Below are positions 26,863 through 35,292 of a DNA stretch of 64,000 bases, piece by piece (positions within the stretch are counted from its first letter, which is position 1; each line of letters starts with the position of its first letter). The DNA comes from Flavivirga sp. 57AJ16 (lineage in GTDB: Bacteria > Bacteroidota > Bacteroidia > Flavobacteriales > Flavobacteriaceae), in contig NZ_JAQZAT010000009.1 of the NCBI RefSeq assembly GCF_028736925.1, forward strand, positions 1 through 64,000, written 5' to 3'. The notes below the pieces were generated by a model that saw only the letters and a list, made by a program, of their open reading frames with translations, had not been told where the DNA came from and did no database searches. The position numbers and the translations under genes are program-made.

Positions 26863-28034
26863 TAGGCAAGCAGTTTTTCAAATTTTTGGAATTTATTAAT
26901 CTGCGTGTTAAGAAGATTACTTGCAATTGATGGTGACAACGAACCGTTATTAAAAGAATCCATTACAATTCTCGTGAATAGTTTACTGTTTTTATTTAGA
27001 CGTAAAAGGTAAGCGTCTGGTCCACCTTTTCTTTCTCTTTGTTTTTCCTTTTTTATTTTTTCTCTTTCCAAAAACTTCTCAAATTCATCTTGAGCATCTT
27101 GTTTTAGAATTCTATATTGAGATTGGGAAATTAAATTTAAGTTTAAAGCGCGAACCAATAATGCAAAAGAACTTACACCGAGTTCTTTAGCTTGCTTAAA
27201 AAGTAAATCATTTGTATCAAATGTATCTGTGCCCAATTGGATAATTAATTCCCTTGGCATTAGTGCATTGGCTGCAACTTGGTTACAAAACAATTCTACT
27301 GGGTGAAATTTTGATTTAGGTTTATCAGTAAAATCAATATCTATTTCATTTGAGATACCTGATTTAGCTATCCAAATATGTGCTAATTCATGGACTAATG
27401 TAAATAGTTGTGGTGCATTCCAATTTTTTGAATTCACAAATACAAAAGGAGTAAATTTGTCAGCAATGGCAAAACCTTGAATTAAGTCTCTATCTAGAAC
27501 TAAATGTGAATGCAAATAACTAGCACGGGATATAAATATTCCTGCAGTTTCTGCTTTTTCAATCCATTCGTTTATCGGTGTTTCCTGATAATTATTTGGA
27601 CTAATTTTTAAGGTGTCCAATATATCTCTAGCAACAATTTCTGGATTATCATTGATAGAATATTTCCCAACAAAAGGAAGTTTGTCTTCGCCAATTTCTT
27701 CGAATAATTCACTTATCCAATTCTGTTTTTCTTGAACATCACGAATAATAAATAATGATGCTGTATCTAATTTCTGCGCATCATCTCTTCGATAATCTTG
27801 TAGTGGTTGAAAATCTTTTGGTATTTCTGGTAAAAAGAAAAGTGAAAATGGTCTTCTAAAACTTTTTGCCAAGATTTGAGCTTGTCGAATTGTCGGAAAA
27901 TCATTTCTGTCCTCCCAAGTCAGATACCTTTCACGCGATACAGAAACCTTTTTGGCGGCATCTTCAACAGAGATATTAGCGGACTCTCTTGCCCACTTTA
28001 AAATCTCAGATGTTATAAATGCTTTATCAGCCAT
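26862..28034 (-). CDS. XRE regulator fused to ImmA/IrrE metallopeptidase, putative antitoxin
   Basis: 390 residues. The ATG at 28034 is preferred: the in-frame TTG at 28049 is part of the TACTTTTG promoter box. An HTH (about 10-60; VSRERYLTWEDR) is followed by an ImmA/IrrE (DUF955) domain with HELAH at about 215-219. A tail rich in Lys/Glu ends the protein. Such proteins repress their own operon and can be cleaved or cleave partners; with the PIN-like gene behind it this is a plausible toxin-antitoxin or phage-response pair. Confidence 0.88.
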   Translation of the reverse strand: MADKAFITSEILKWARESANISVEDAAKKVSVSRERYLTWEDRNDFPTIRQAQILAKSFRRPFSLFFLPEIPKDFQPLQDYRRDDAQKLDTASLFIIRDVQEKQNWISELFEEIGEDKLPFVGKYSINDNPEIVARDILDTLKISPNNYQETPINEWIEKAETAGIFISRASYLHSHLVLDRDLIQGFAIADKFTPFVFVNSKNWNAPQLFTLVHELAHIWIAKSGISNEIDIDFTDKPKSKFHPVELFCNQVAANALMPRELIIQLGTDTFDTNDLLFKQAKELGVSSFALLVRALNLNLISQSQYRILKQDAQDEFEKFLEREKIKKEKQRERKGGPDAYLLRLNKNSKLFTRIVMDSFNNGSLSPSIASNLLNTQINKFQKFEKLLA

Positions 28035-28046
28035 TATTTTTTTATA

Positions 28047-28054
28047 CAAAAGTA
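28047..28054 (-). promoter_or_regulatory. Candidate -7 box of the ImmA/DUF4411 operon
   Basis: On the minus strand it reads TACTTTTG, an exact TAnnTTTG match, 12 bases before the ATG at 28034. The predicted transcript would have a very short leader. No convincing -33 TTTG. Confidence 0.45.
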
Positions 28055-28088
28055 AAATTTTAATTCAGAACGTAATTTTTTTTAGCTT

Positions 28089-28139
28089 GTAGCTAACAAC
28101 TGAATATGAAACCGTTTTAATACTGAAACGAGTTCAGTA
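28089..28139. repeat. Second edge of the ImmA/DUF4411 module: inverted 12-mer and hairpin
   Basis: GTAGCTAACAAC (28089-28100) is the exact reverse complement of 26336-26347. A perfect hairpin TACTGAA-acgag-TTCAGTA follows at 28121-28139. Confidence 0.6.
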
Positions 28140-28216
28140 CAGGTTGTTTTATATCGAATGTTAAACGAAAGTAGTTGAAAATTTTTACAAAAACAAGGTA
28201 AGAGGAAGAGAACGGA

Positions 28217-28834
28217 TTAATTAGAGCTTAAATCCATATTAGTATTCAAAGAATCTATATACCCTAAGACTTCTTCTTTGCCAATATCTTTAGAAGACGA
28301 TGTTATAAAGTAATTTGGCATGTCTTCCCAGGTCTCTAAAAGAATGGCTTTGTAAGCTTCCACATGGTTTTCAATGGCTTTGGGCTTTAGCTTATCGGCT
28401 TTAGTGAAAACAATAGAAAAAGGGATGCTATTTTCTCCTAGCCACTGCATAAATTCCAGGTCAATAGGCTGTGGGGTGTGTCTAATATCCACTAAAACAA
28501 AAGCGGTAACAAGTTGCTCCCGCAAACCAAAATATTGTGTTATAAATTTTTGGAACACTTTTTTGGAACTTTTGGAAACACGCGCATATCCATAGCCCGG
28601 TAAATCTACCAAGTGCCAATTTTTATTAATCAGAAAGTGGTTTATTAGCTGTGTTTTTCCTGGTCTGCCAGATGTTTTTGCTAAACTTTTTCGCCCCGTT
28701 AACATATTAATAAGCGATGATTTTCCAACATTGCTCCTGCCTATAAAAGCATATTCCGGTAACATACTTTTAGGACATTTAGCAACATCGGAATTACTCA
28801 TTATAAATTCGGCAGACTTAATCTTCATATTCAT
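28217..28834 (-). CDS. engB: Ribosome biogenesis GTP-binding protein EngB/YsxC
   Basis: 205 residues. G1 is GRSNVGKSSLIN, G3 is DLPGYG and G4 is TKAD, in the order typical of this small GTPase needed for large-subunit assembly. The start is ATG at 28834 (MNMK); the second ATG six bases on is equally possible. It lies downstream of the alpha/beta hydrolase and upstream of nothing but the inserted toxin-antitoxin-like pair. Confidence 0.95.
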   Translation of the reverse strand: MNMKIKSAEFIMSNSDVAKCPKSMLPEYAFIGRSNVGKSSLINMLTGRKSLAKTSGRPGKTQLINHFLINKNWHLVDLPGYGYARVSKSSKKVFQKFITQYFGLREQLVTAFVLVDIRHTPQPIDLEFMQWLGENSIPFSIVFTKADKLKPKAIENHVEAYKAILLETWEDMPNYFITSSSKDIGKEEVLGYIDSLNTNMDLSSN

Positions 28835-28900
28835 TATTCCCGAGAAGTCGGGAATCTCATTAATTGAACTTAGTTTTTGTATTCTGGGTCGCTCTTTTAC

Positions 28901-28940
28901 CTCTCCTTTGGAGAGGTCGAAACTGACTTTTTCAGTTTCG
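28901..28940. repeat. Dispersed double hairpin (CTCTCC-TTT-GGAGAG type)
   Basis: CTCTCC-ttt-GGAGAG (28901-28915) and CGAAACTGA-ctttt-TCAGTTTCG (28918-28940). The same design is found at 31389, 36717 and 38207 before ftsL, murD and ftsW. Confidence 0.75.
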
Positions 28941-28949
28941 GGTGAGGCT

Positions 28950-29714
28950 TTAAAACCCTCTTTTTTTTAGCCATCCATCAAGGATGGTATTAAATTCGTC
29001 GGGATGCTCCATCATGGCAGCATGTCCGCATTTGTCTATCCAATACAAATCAGAATCTGGGAGTAATTCGTTAAATTCCTCTGCCACTTCTGGAGGCGTT
29101 ACAGTATCGTTCCTGCCCCAAATAATACAGGTAGGTATTTTCATATTGGGCAAATCTTTAGCCATATTGTGCCGTATGGCACTTTTGGCAATGGCTAATG
29201 TTTTTATAAGTTTATTACGATCGTTTACGGTTTCGTAAACCTCATCAACAATTTCTTTAGTAGCCACTTCAGGGTCATAAAAAACATCTTGAGCCTTCTT
29301 TTTAATCACTTCATAATCGCTACGCTTCGTATAGCCACCCCCCATAGCACTTTCGTAAAGTCCAGAACTGCCAGTAATGATAAGGGCCTTTACTTTTTCG
29401 GGGTACAGTTTAGTATGATATAAGCCTATGTGGCCACCAAGGGAATTTCCTAGTAAAATAACTTCATCGAACCCTTTAAATTCGATGAAATCATGTAAGT
29501 ACTTGGCAAAGCTTTTAACATTGGTTTTTAGCAAAGACATGGAGTATATAGGTAATTCTGGAATAATGATTTTATAGCCCTTGGTGCTAAAAAAATCTGA
29601 AACAGCATTAAAGTTGCTTAATCCACCCATAAGACCATGTAATACTACGATTGGTGTACCTTCTCCAGCTTCAATATAAGTGTATTCTTTTTCCTTTTTT
29701 AAACGATATATCAT
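28950..29714 (-). CDS. Alpha/beta hydrolase
   Basis: 254 residues. HGLMGG near 25 forms the oxyanion region, the nucleophile is Ser in GNSLGG near 94, the acid lies in WGRNDTVTPP near 200 and the histidine in CGHAAMMEHP near 230, so the triad is complete. The substrate is unknown. It sits between engB and mraZ, divergent from mraZ, an order seen in many Bacteroidota. The last residues (LKKRGF) abut a dispersed repeat. Confidence 0.9.
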   Translation of the reverse strand: MIYRLKKEKEYTYIEAGEGTPIVVLHGLMGGLSNFNAVSDFFSTKGYKIIIPELPIYSMSLLKTNVKSFAKYLHDFIEFKGFDEVILLGNSLGGHIGLYHTKLYPEKVKALIITGSSGLYESAMGGGYTKRSDYEVIKKKAQDVFYDPEVATKEIVDEVYETVNDRNKLIKTLAIAKSAIRHNMAKDLPNMKIPTCIIWGRNDTVTPPEVAEEFNELLPDSDLYWIDKCGHAAMMEHPDEFNTILDGWLKKRGF

Positions 29715-29931
29715 TAAGTTAATTAGTCATTGCATTAAAAACAAATATAGTTAATTCATTCATATTTCAACGATTTAAATTTTTATCAAAAATAAAATTT
29801 TCCAAAAGAAATGTTGATAAAATGTATGTTATTAAATTTTTGCCTTTAATGTATTGATAGTAAGTACTCCGTGTTTTTTTTTAAGCTAAAATCGTGTTTA
29901 ACCTTCATTTAATCGAAAATTTATTAACAAA

Positions 29932-29957
29932 GTGGTATAAAGTGGTAAAATGTGGTA
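29932..29957 (+). promoter_or_regulatory. Three GTGGTA boxes, probable MraZ operator
   Basis: GTGGTA starts at 29932, 29942 and 29952, exactly one helical turn apart. In other bacteria MraZ binds three or four TGGG-type direct repeats with 10-bp spacing upstream of its own gene. Here the boxes lie 11-36 bases upstream of a perfect -7 box and cover the -33 region, so binding would repress. Confidence 0.75.
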
Positions 29958-29967
29958 TATTTTTCAA

Positions 29968-29975
29968 TATATTTG
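29968..29975 (+). promoter_or_regulatory. -7 box of the mraZ promoter
   Basis: TATATTTG, an exact TAnnTTTG match, 34 bases before the mraZ start codon. The -33 position falls in the GTGGTA boxes and is not TTTG, which may mean an activated or weak promoter. Confidence 0.6.
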
Positions 29976-30008
29976 AAAATCAAACGTTAAAATTTCAACA
30001 AAACCGTT

Positions 30009-30479
30009 TTGGACTTAATAACAGGGACATACGATTGTAAAGTAGATGCTAAGGGAAGGTTAATGATGCCTGCTGCTTTAAAAAAGCAGCTGTCTTCTAT
30101 TTTGCCCGATGGTTTTGTGTTGCGTCGCTCTGTATTTCAAAAGTGTTTGGAATTATATCCCATGGGAGAGTGGCAAATTTTAATGAAAAAAATGAATAAG
30201 CTTAATAAGTTTAAGAAGAAAAACAATGATTTTATTCGCAGGTTTACTGCGGGAGCAAAAATAGTAGAAGTTGACGTTAATGGCCGTCTGTTGATTCCAA
30301 AAGATTTAACGGTATTTGCCAGTATTTCGAAAAACATAGTTGTGGCTTCGGCTATAAACATTATCGAAATTTGGGATAAGGATTTGTATGAGCAAGCTAT
30401 TGATGATGCGGCTATTGATTTTGCCGATTTAGCTGAAGAAGTAATGGGACAAGACGACGACGATCATGGAATATCATAA
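30009..30479 (+). CDS. mraZ: Transcriptional regulator MraZ
   Basis: 156 residues with two SpoVT-AbrB-like halves; the MraZ marks TGTYDCKVDAKGRLMMP (about 5-22) and VDVNGRLLIP near 95 are clear. It binds DNA as a ring-shaped oligomer and controls the division cluster. The start must be TTG at 30009, because no ATG or GTG occurs upstream in frame and the N-terminus is complete. The 3' end overlaps rsmH by 14 bases. Its operator is probably at 29932-29957. Confidence 0.93.
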   Translation: MDLITGTYDCKVDAKGRLMMPAALKKQLSSILPDGFVLRRSVFQKCLELYPMGEWQILMKKMNKLNKFKKKNNDFIRRFTAGAKIVEVDVNGRLLIPKDLTVFASISKNIVVASAINIIEIWDKDLYEQAIDDAAIDFADLAEEVMGQDDDDHGIS

Positions 30480-31362
30480 CCCTGTACTGTTAAAAGAAAC
30501 CGTAGACGGCTTAAATATTAAGGCCGATGGCGTGTATGTAGATGTGACATTTGGAGGTGGCGGGCATAGTAGGGAAATATTGAGCAGGCTTGGTGAAAAT
30601 GGTAGGTTGTTCGCTTTTGATCAAGATAAGGATGCTCTTGAAAACACTATTGAGGATGCTCGATTTACGTTGATTCATGAGAATTTTAGATATATAAAGC
30701 GGTTTTTACGCTTTCACGGTGTGAGACAGGTCGATGGGGTTTTGGCAGATTTTGGGGTGTCTTCACATCAGTTTGATGTTGCGGAACGAGGATTTTCCAC
30801 ACGTTTTGAAGCAGATTTGGATATGCGAATGAATCAGCAAAATAAACTATCTGCCTTTCATGTGGTAAATGAATATGAAGAAGAGCAATTAAAGCAAGTG
30901 TTTTTGCAATATGGAGAATTGCGTGCGGCACCAGCCATGGCAAGATTGATAGTAGCTCATAGGAGGACAGCCCCAATAATAACAAGCGAGCAGTTAAAGG
31001 GGGTGTTGAGGAAGTTTTTACTACCACGACATGAAAATAAAGTGTTGGCTCAAATTTATCAAGCTATTCGAATAGAGGTAAATCAGGAAATTGAAGTTTT
31101 AAAAGAGTTTTTGGAACAGACACCGGAAGTCTTGTTTAAGGGCGGTAGGTTGAGTTTTATATCCTATCACTCCTTGGAAGATAGACTGGTAAAGCGTTTT
31201 ATTAGAAATGGCATGTTTGAAGGGGAGCCAGAGCGGGATATGTTCGGGAATTTTGAAGTCCCCTTAAAAAAAGTAAATGGTTTGATCGTGCCCTCTAAAG
31301 AAGAAATAAGTGTTAATAGTAGAGCTAGGAGCGCCAAGTTGCGAATTGCAGAAAAGCTTTGA
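30466..31362 (+). CDS. rsmH: 16S rRNA (cytosine-1402-N4)-methyltransferase
   Basis: 298 residues. SAM site YVDVTFGGGGHSREIL (about 24-39), then DGVLADFGVSSHQFD near 90 and the C-terminal ISYHSLEDRLVKRF near 233. It methylates the ribosomal P site. It overlaps mraZ by 14 bases and leads into ftsL across a repeat-bearing spacer. Confidence 0.95.
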   Translation: MEYHNPVLLKETVDGLNIKADGVYVDVTFGGGGHSREILSRLGENGRLFAFDQDKDALENTIEDARFTLIHENFRYIKRFLRFHGVRQVDGVLADFGVSSHQFDVAERGFSTRFEADLDMRMNQQNKLSAFHVVNEYEEEQLKQVFLQYGELRAAPAMARLIVAHRRTAPIITSEQLKGVLRKFLLPRHENKVLAQIYQAIRIEVNQEIEVLKEFLEQTPEVLFKGGRLSFISYHSLEDRLVKRFIRNGMFEGEPERDMFGNFEVPLKKVNGLIVPSKEEISVNSRARSAKLRIAEKL

Positions 31363-31388
31363 GGATTATATATAAGAACAATGAGGTG

Positions 31389-31420
31389 CTCTCCTTTGGA
31401 GAGGTGTCTCAAAGAGACAG
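31389..31420. repeat. Double-hairpin repeat just before ftsL
   Basis: CTCTCC-ttt-GGAGAG (31389-31403) followed by GTCTC-aaa-GAGAC and an AGAGAGGA tail directly before the ATG at 31427. The purine tail may serve as ribosome binding site. Confidence 0.75.
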
Positions 31421-31426
31421 AGAGGA

Positions 31427-31744
31427 ATGAAAAAAAATATCTACAACATATTAAAAGGGACTTTCTTGGTCAGTGATGATTCTTTTAAGAATTGGAGGTT
31501 TATCATTTTTATTTCTGTTTTGGCAATTATAATGATCGCTAGTTCGCATAGTGCTGATAAAAAAGTATATGAAATTGTCCGATTGAAAAATGAAGTCAAA
31601 GAAATGCGTTCGGCTTTTGTAGATGGGCGTTCCAAACTTATGAGGCTCAAAATGGAGTCGGCAGTTATTAGAAAAATGAAAGAAAAAGGCTTGTCGCCCT
31701 CGGTGATTCCGCCTAAAAAAATAAAAGTTAAATCTCGAAAATAA
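31427..31744 (+). CDS. ftsL: FtsL-like cell division protein
   Basis: 105 residues with a short cytoplasmic N-terminus, one membrane helix (about 25-43) and a periplasmic coiled-coil-like stretch (VYEIVRLKNEVKEMRSAF), then a basic end. This is the usual build of Bacteroidota FtsL. It follows rsmH and precedes ftsI by eight bases, the conserved order. Confidence 0.85.
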   Translation: MKKNIYNILKGTFLVSDDSFKNWRFIIFISVLAIIMIASSHSADKKVYEIVRLKNEVKEMRSAFVDGRSKLMRLKMESAVIRKMKEKGLSPSVIPPKKIKVKSRK

Positions 31745-31752
31745 AGAAGTCT

Positions 31753-33765
31753 TTGGCAGTAAACGAAAAAGGCATATTAAACCGATTGTATTTTATAGCA
31801 GGATGTATGTTCGTCTTCGGGCTTGCTGTGATGTTTAAATTGTTAAGCATTCAGTTTTTGCAAGGGGATAAGTATCGTGCCTTGGTTGATAAAAGGGATA
31901 TTAAAAATGTAACAATACCTGCCAATAGAGGTAATGTGTATGCTAATGATGGCAGTTTGCTGGCAACGTCCATCCCAAAATACAATATAGCTATAGATGC
32001 GGTAACATCCCAAAATAAAACCTTTGAGAAATTTATAAAACCATTATGTGATTCCCTTTCTGGTTATTTGGGGAAATCTTCAAGTTATTATGAAAGGGAA
32101 ATAAGAAAAGCAAGAGCTAATAAGAACCAGTATTACTTGTTGGTTAAAAATATTAATTACACAGATTATGTCCGGTTTAGAAATTTCCCGCTTTTAGAGC
32201 GAGGCGCTATTTCTGGAGGGTTGATTGTTGAGCAAAAAACGAAACGTGAGTTTCCTATGGGAAGTATTGCGAGGCGTACTATAGGGTATGAGCATTTTGA
32301 TGATGAAGGTAATGTAACAAGACCAGGTATTGATGGCGCTTTTGGGTTAAAATACTTAAGAGGTACAGATGGGTTAAGAAAAAAACAGAAAATAGGTAAT
32401 GGCAAATGGAAGCCAATGACCGATCATAACCAAGTAGAACCAAAAGATGGTTATGATGTATATACCACTATCGATGTTAATATTCAGGATATAGCGCATC
32501 ATGCGCTTTTAAAACAATTGGAGCTATATAAGGCAGAACATGGTTGTGTGGTGGTCATGGAAGTGAAAACTGGAGAGATTAGAGCTATTTCAAATCTAGG
32601 TAGGACGAGTAAGGGTACTTATTATGAAAAACTAAACTATGCTGTAGGAGAGAGCCATGAACCAGGTTCTACATTTAAGGTGATGGCATTCATGGCTGCT
32701 TTAGAGGATGAAGTTATTGATACCTCTACGGTTGTCGATACCCAAAAAGGCAGGAAACGATTTTATGGTAGATATGTACATGATTCCCGTTATGGGGGGT
32801 ATGGAAAGATTTCTGCAGCTCGGGCATTAGAGGTCTCTTCAAATATCGGTCTGGCTACCATCATAGATAAACATTATTCTGATAATCCTAAAAAATTTAT
32901 AGACAGGCTTAAGGAATGGAAGCTGGATAAGCCTTTGGGGGTTTCAATTATCGGTGAGGGGATGCCGGATATTCCTGAGCCAGGCGGTAAAAAGTGGAGT
33001 AGAAATGCGCTTCCTTCAATGGCATATGGTTACAATTTAGAATTAACGCCACTTCAAACATTGGCTTTTTACAATGCTATTGCTAACGATGGAGAGCTTA
33101 TCAAGCCTAGGTTTTTAAAAGCTGTAAAAGAATTTGATAAAGAAATAGAGGTTTTCGATAAAGAAGTCATTAAGGAGAAGATTTGCTCTGATAAAACCTT
33201 AAATAAGGTACGGGAAGTTTTAAAGAACATTGTAGTTAGGGGAACGGGAGAGAAATTGTATTCTAAAAATTTTTCAATGGCAGGAAAAACCGGAACAGCA
33301 AGAACTGAATATTGGATGAAGGATTGGGAAGAAAATAAAAGGTATATCTCTTCTTTTTCAGGATACTTTCCAGTAGAAAACCCTAAATATTCGTGCATTG
33401 TGGTTATTCATAAACCAAGTACAGAGGTTGGTTTTTATGGCGCAGATGTCTCGGGGCCTGTATTTAAACGCGTAGCGCAAAAAATATATACAGATACACC
33501 AATGGTAGACGAAATAAGATCATTGGATATTAAGGTTGCTTCGGTAGAAAAGGAATATGAGTCCTTTTATCAAGCAGCAAGAACTTACAAGACAATCATG
33601 CCAAATGTTGTTGGTTTGCCAGCAATGGATGCTTTAGCGCTTCTTGAGAATATGGATGTGGAGATAAAGGTGCAGCTTAATGGTAATGGGGTTGTTGAGG
33701 AACAATCTATTAGTGAAAATGTGAAATTAAAAAATAATCAAACAGTAGTTTTAAAAGCCTCATGA
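31753..33765 (+). CDS. ftsI: Peptidoglycan transpeptidase, division PBP (FtsI) with PASTA domain
   Basis: 670 residues. One N-terminal membrane helix (about 11-32), a PBP dimerisation domain, the transpeptidase domain with STFK (Ser306), SSN near 363 and KTGT near 512, then a PASTA domain (about 615-670; MPNVVGLPAMDAL). It cross-links septal peptidoglycan. Start is TTG at 31753; the N-terminal helix rules out later starts. The stop overlaps the murE ATG (ATGA). Confidence 0.95.
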   Translation: MAVNEKGILNRLYFIAGCMFVFGLAVMFKLLSIQFLQGDKYRALVDKRDIKNVTIPANRGNVYANDGSLLATSIPKYNIAIDAVTSQNKTFEKFIKPLCDSLSGYLGKSSSYYEREIRKARANKNQYYLLVKNINYTDYVRFRNFPLLERGAISGGLIVEQKTKREFPMGSIARRTIGYEHFDDEGNVTRPGIDGAFGLKYLRGTDGLRKKQKIGNGKWKPMTDHNQVEPKDGYDVYTTIDVNIQDIAHHALLKQLELYKAEHGCVVVMEVKTGEIRAISNLGRTSKGTYYEKLNYAVGESHEPGSTFKVMAFMAALEDEVIDTSTVVDTQKGRKRFYGRYVHDSRYGGYGKISAARALEVSSNIGLATIIDKHYSDNPKKFIDRLKEWKLDKPLGVSIIGEGMPDIPEPGGKKWSRNALPSMAYGYNLELTPLQTLAFYNAIANDGELIKPRFLKAVKEFDKEIEVFDKEVIKEKICSDKTLNKVREVLKNIVVRGTGEKLYSKNFSMAGKTGTARTEYWMKDWEENKRYISSFSGYFPVENPKYSCIVVIHKPSTEVGFYGADVSGPVFKRVAQKIYTDTPMVDEIRSLDIKVASVEKEYESFYQAARTYKTIMPNVVGLPAMDALALLENMDVEIKVQLNGNGVVEEQSISENVKLKNNQTVVLKAS

Positions 33766-35225
33766 TGTTATTAAAGGACATATTGTATAAAGTAACTATC
33801 AATGCAGTGGTAGGTAGCACTAGTATTGGTGTCGATGCTATTGATTTTGATTCTCGAAAAATTAGTGACGGCCATTTGTTTGTTGCTATTCGGGGAAATG
33901 TGGTAGACGGGCATCGTTTTATAGATGCTGCTATAGAGAATGGGGCTGTTGGAATTGTGTGCGAAGCACTGCCAGAAAATTTAACCGATGGGGTTACTTA
34001 TATAGAGGTTGATAATTCTAGTAAGGCCTTAGCTATTATGGGGGCTAATTATTATGGGTCGCCGTCTGAAAATTTAAAACTTGTTGGTGTTACTGGGACT
34101 AATGGAAAAACGACAGTGGCGAGTTTATTGTACCAATTATTTAAAAAAGCAGGCTATAAAGTAGGCTTGTTATCAACCGTTAAGGTCATGGTTGATAATA
34201 CGGTCTATGAAGCAACACACACCACACCAGATTCATTAACCATAAATAAGTATTTAAAGGCCATGAATGATGTGGGGGTTGAGTTTTGTTTTATGGAGGT
34301 AAGTTCTCATGGAATTCATCAATATAGAACGGAAGGCTTGTGCTTTGAGGGCGGTATTTTTACCAATTTATCTCACGATCATTTAGATTATCATAATACG
34401 TTTGCTGAATATAGGGATGTTAAAAAAGTGTTTTTTGACGGACTTTCGGAAAAAGCTTTTGCATTGGTAAATGTAGATGATAAAAACGGACTCGTTATGT
34501 TGCAAAACACAAAGGCCAGAAAGTTTACTTATGCTTTAAAAGGGTATGCCGATTATAAAGCCCAAATTTTAGAGAACCAATTTAGTGGCCTGTTGCTTAA
34601 AGTAAATGAGAGTGAGGTTTGGACACGGCTTATTGGGGATTTTAATGCATACAATGTACTGGCTATTTACGCTACCGCGGAATTATTAGGTCTGGAAAAA
34701 GTTGAAATATTACGCTTAGTAAGTGAACTGGATAATGTAAGTGGACGATTTCAGTATTTAATTTCTGATGAAAAAATTACTGCTATTATAGATTATGCGC
34801 ATACGCCAGACGCTTTAAAGAATGTATTGGAAACTATTAATAGTATTCGAACTAAAAATGAAGAATTAATAACAGTAGTAGGATGTGGAGGCGATAGGGA
34901 TAAGACCAAGCGTCCAAAAATGGGGCACATAGCTTCCGCTTTAAGTACTAAAGTCATTTTTACGAGCGATAACCCGCGTAGTGAAGTTCCAGAAGACATT
35001 CTTAGCGATATTGAAAAAGGAGTGGCACCTCAGGACTATAAAAAAACACTCACTATTGTTGATAGAAAACAAGCCATAAAAACAGCTTGTCAATTAGCCC
35101 AATCTAATGATATTATTTTAATAGCGGGGAAAGGTCATGAAACATATCAGGAAATTAAAGGTAAGCGCTTTGATTTTGATGATTATAAAATAGTACAGGA
35201 ATTTTTAAAACAAATACAAAAATAA
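33762..35225 (+). CDS. murE: UDP-MurNAc-tripeptide synthetase
   Basis: 487 residues. Mur-ligase P-loop GVTGTNGKTT near 110, substrate and metal motifs (HTTPDS, SSHGIHQ, NLSHDHLDYH) and DNPR at 403-406, which is the mark of meso-diaminopimelate-adding enzymes, so the wall is probably of the DAP type. It is translationally coupled to ftsI by a four-base overlap. Confidence 0.95.
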   Translation: MMLLKDILYKVTINAVVGSTSIGVDAIDFDSRKISDGHLFVAIRGNVVDGHRFIDAAIENGAVGIVCEALPENLTDGVTYIEVDNSSKALAIMGANYYGSPSENLKLVGVTGTNGKTTVASLLYQLFKKAGYKVGLLSTVKVMVDNTVYEATHTTPDSLTINKYLKAMNDVGVEFCFMEVSSHGIHQYRTEGLCFEGGIFTNLSHDHLDYHNTFAEYRDVKKVFFDGLSEKAFALVNVDDKNGLVMLQNTKARKFTYALKGYADYKAQILENQFSGLLLKVNESEVWTRLIGDFNAYNVLAIYATAELLGLEKVEILRLVSELDNVSGRFQYLISDEKITAIIDYAHTPDALKNVLETINSIRTKNEELITVVGCGGDRDKTKRPKMGHIASALSTKVIFTSDNPRSEVPEDILSDIEKGVAPQDYKKTLTIVDRKQAIKTACQLAQSNDIILIAGKGHETYQEIKGKRFDFDDYKIVQEFLKQIQK

Positions 35226-35227
35226 AT

Positions 35228-35280
35228 GTCATTCTGAGCAGCTTGTGCTGAGCGTAGCCGAAGTAAGTCGAAGAATCCCA
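35228..35280. repeat. Dispersed repeat between murE and mraY
   Basis: A CATTCTGAGCAGC...TGTGCTGAGCGTAG...GTCGAAGAATCC-type element filling almost the whole 67-base spacer. Related wording (TGTGCTGAACGCAGTCGAAG) is at 38130-38152, and GTCGAAGTACTT inside the element at 48036-48308. Confidence 0.65.
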
Positions 35281-35292
35281 ATATAAATAAAC

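Noticed and set aside
28035-28049. TTG start of the ImmA/IrrE gene
   Set aside because: The TTG overlaps the -7 box; the ATG at 28034 starts a typical helix-turn-helix N-terminus.
26305-28139. Integron attC sites at the module edges
   Set aside because: The hairpins are suggestive, but the GTTRRRY/RYYYAAC core rule is not met and no integrase is seen.
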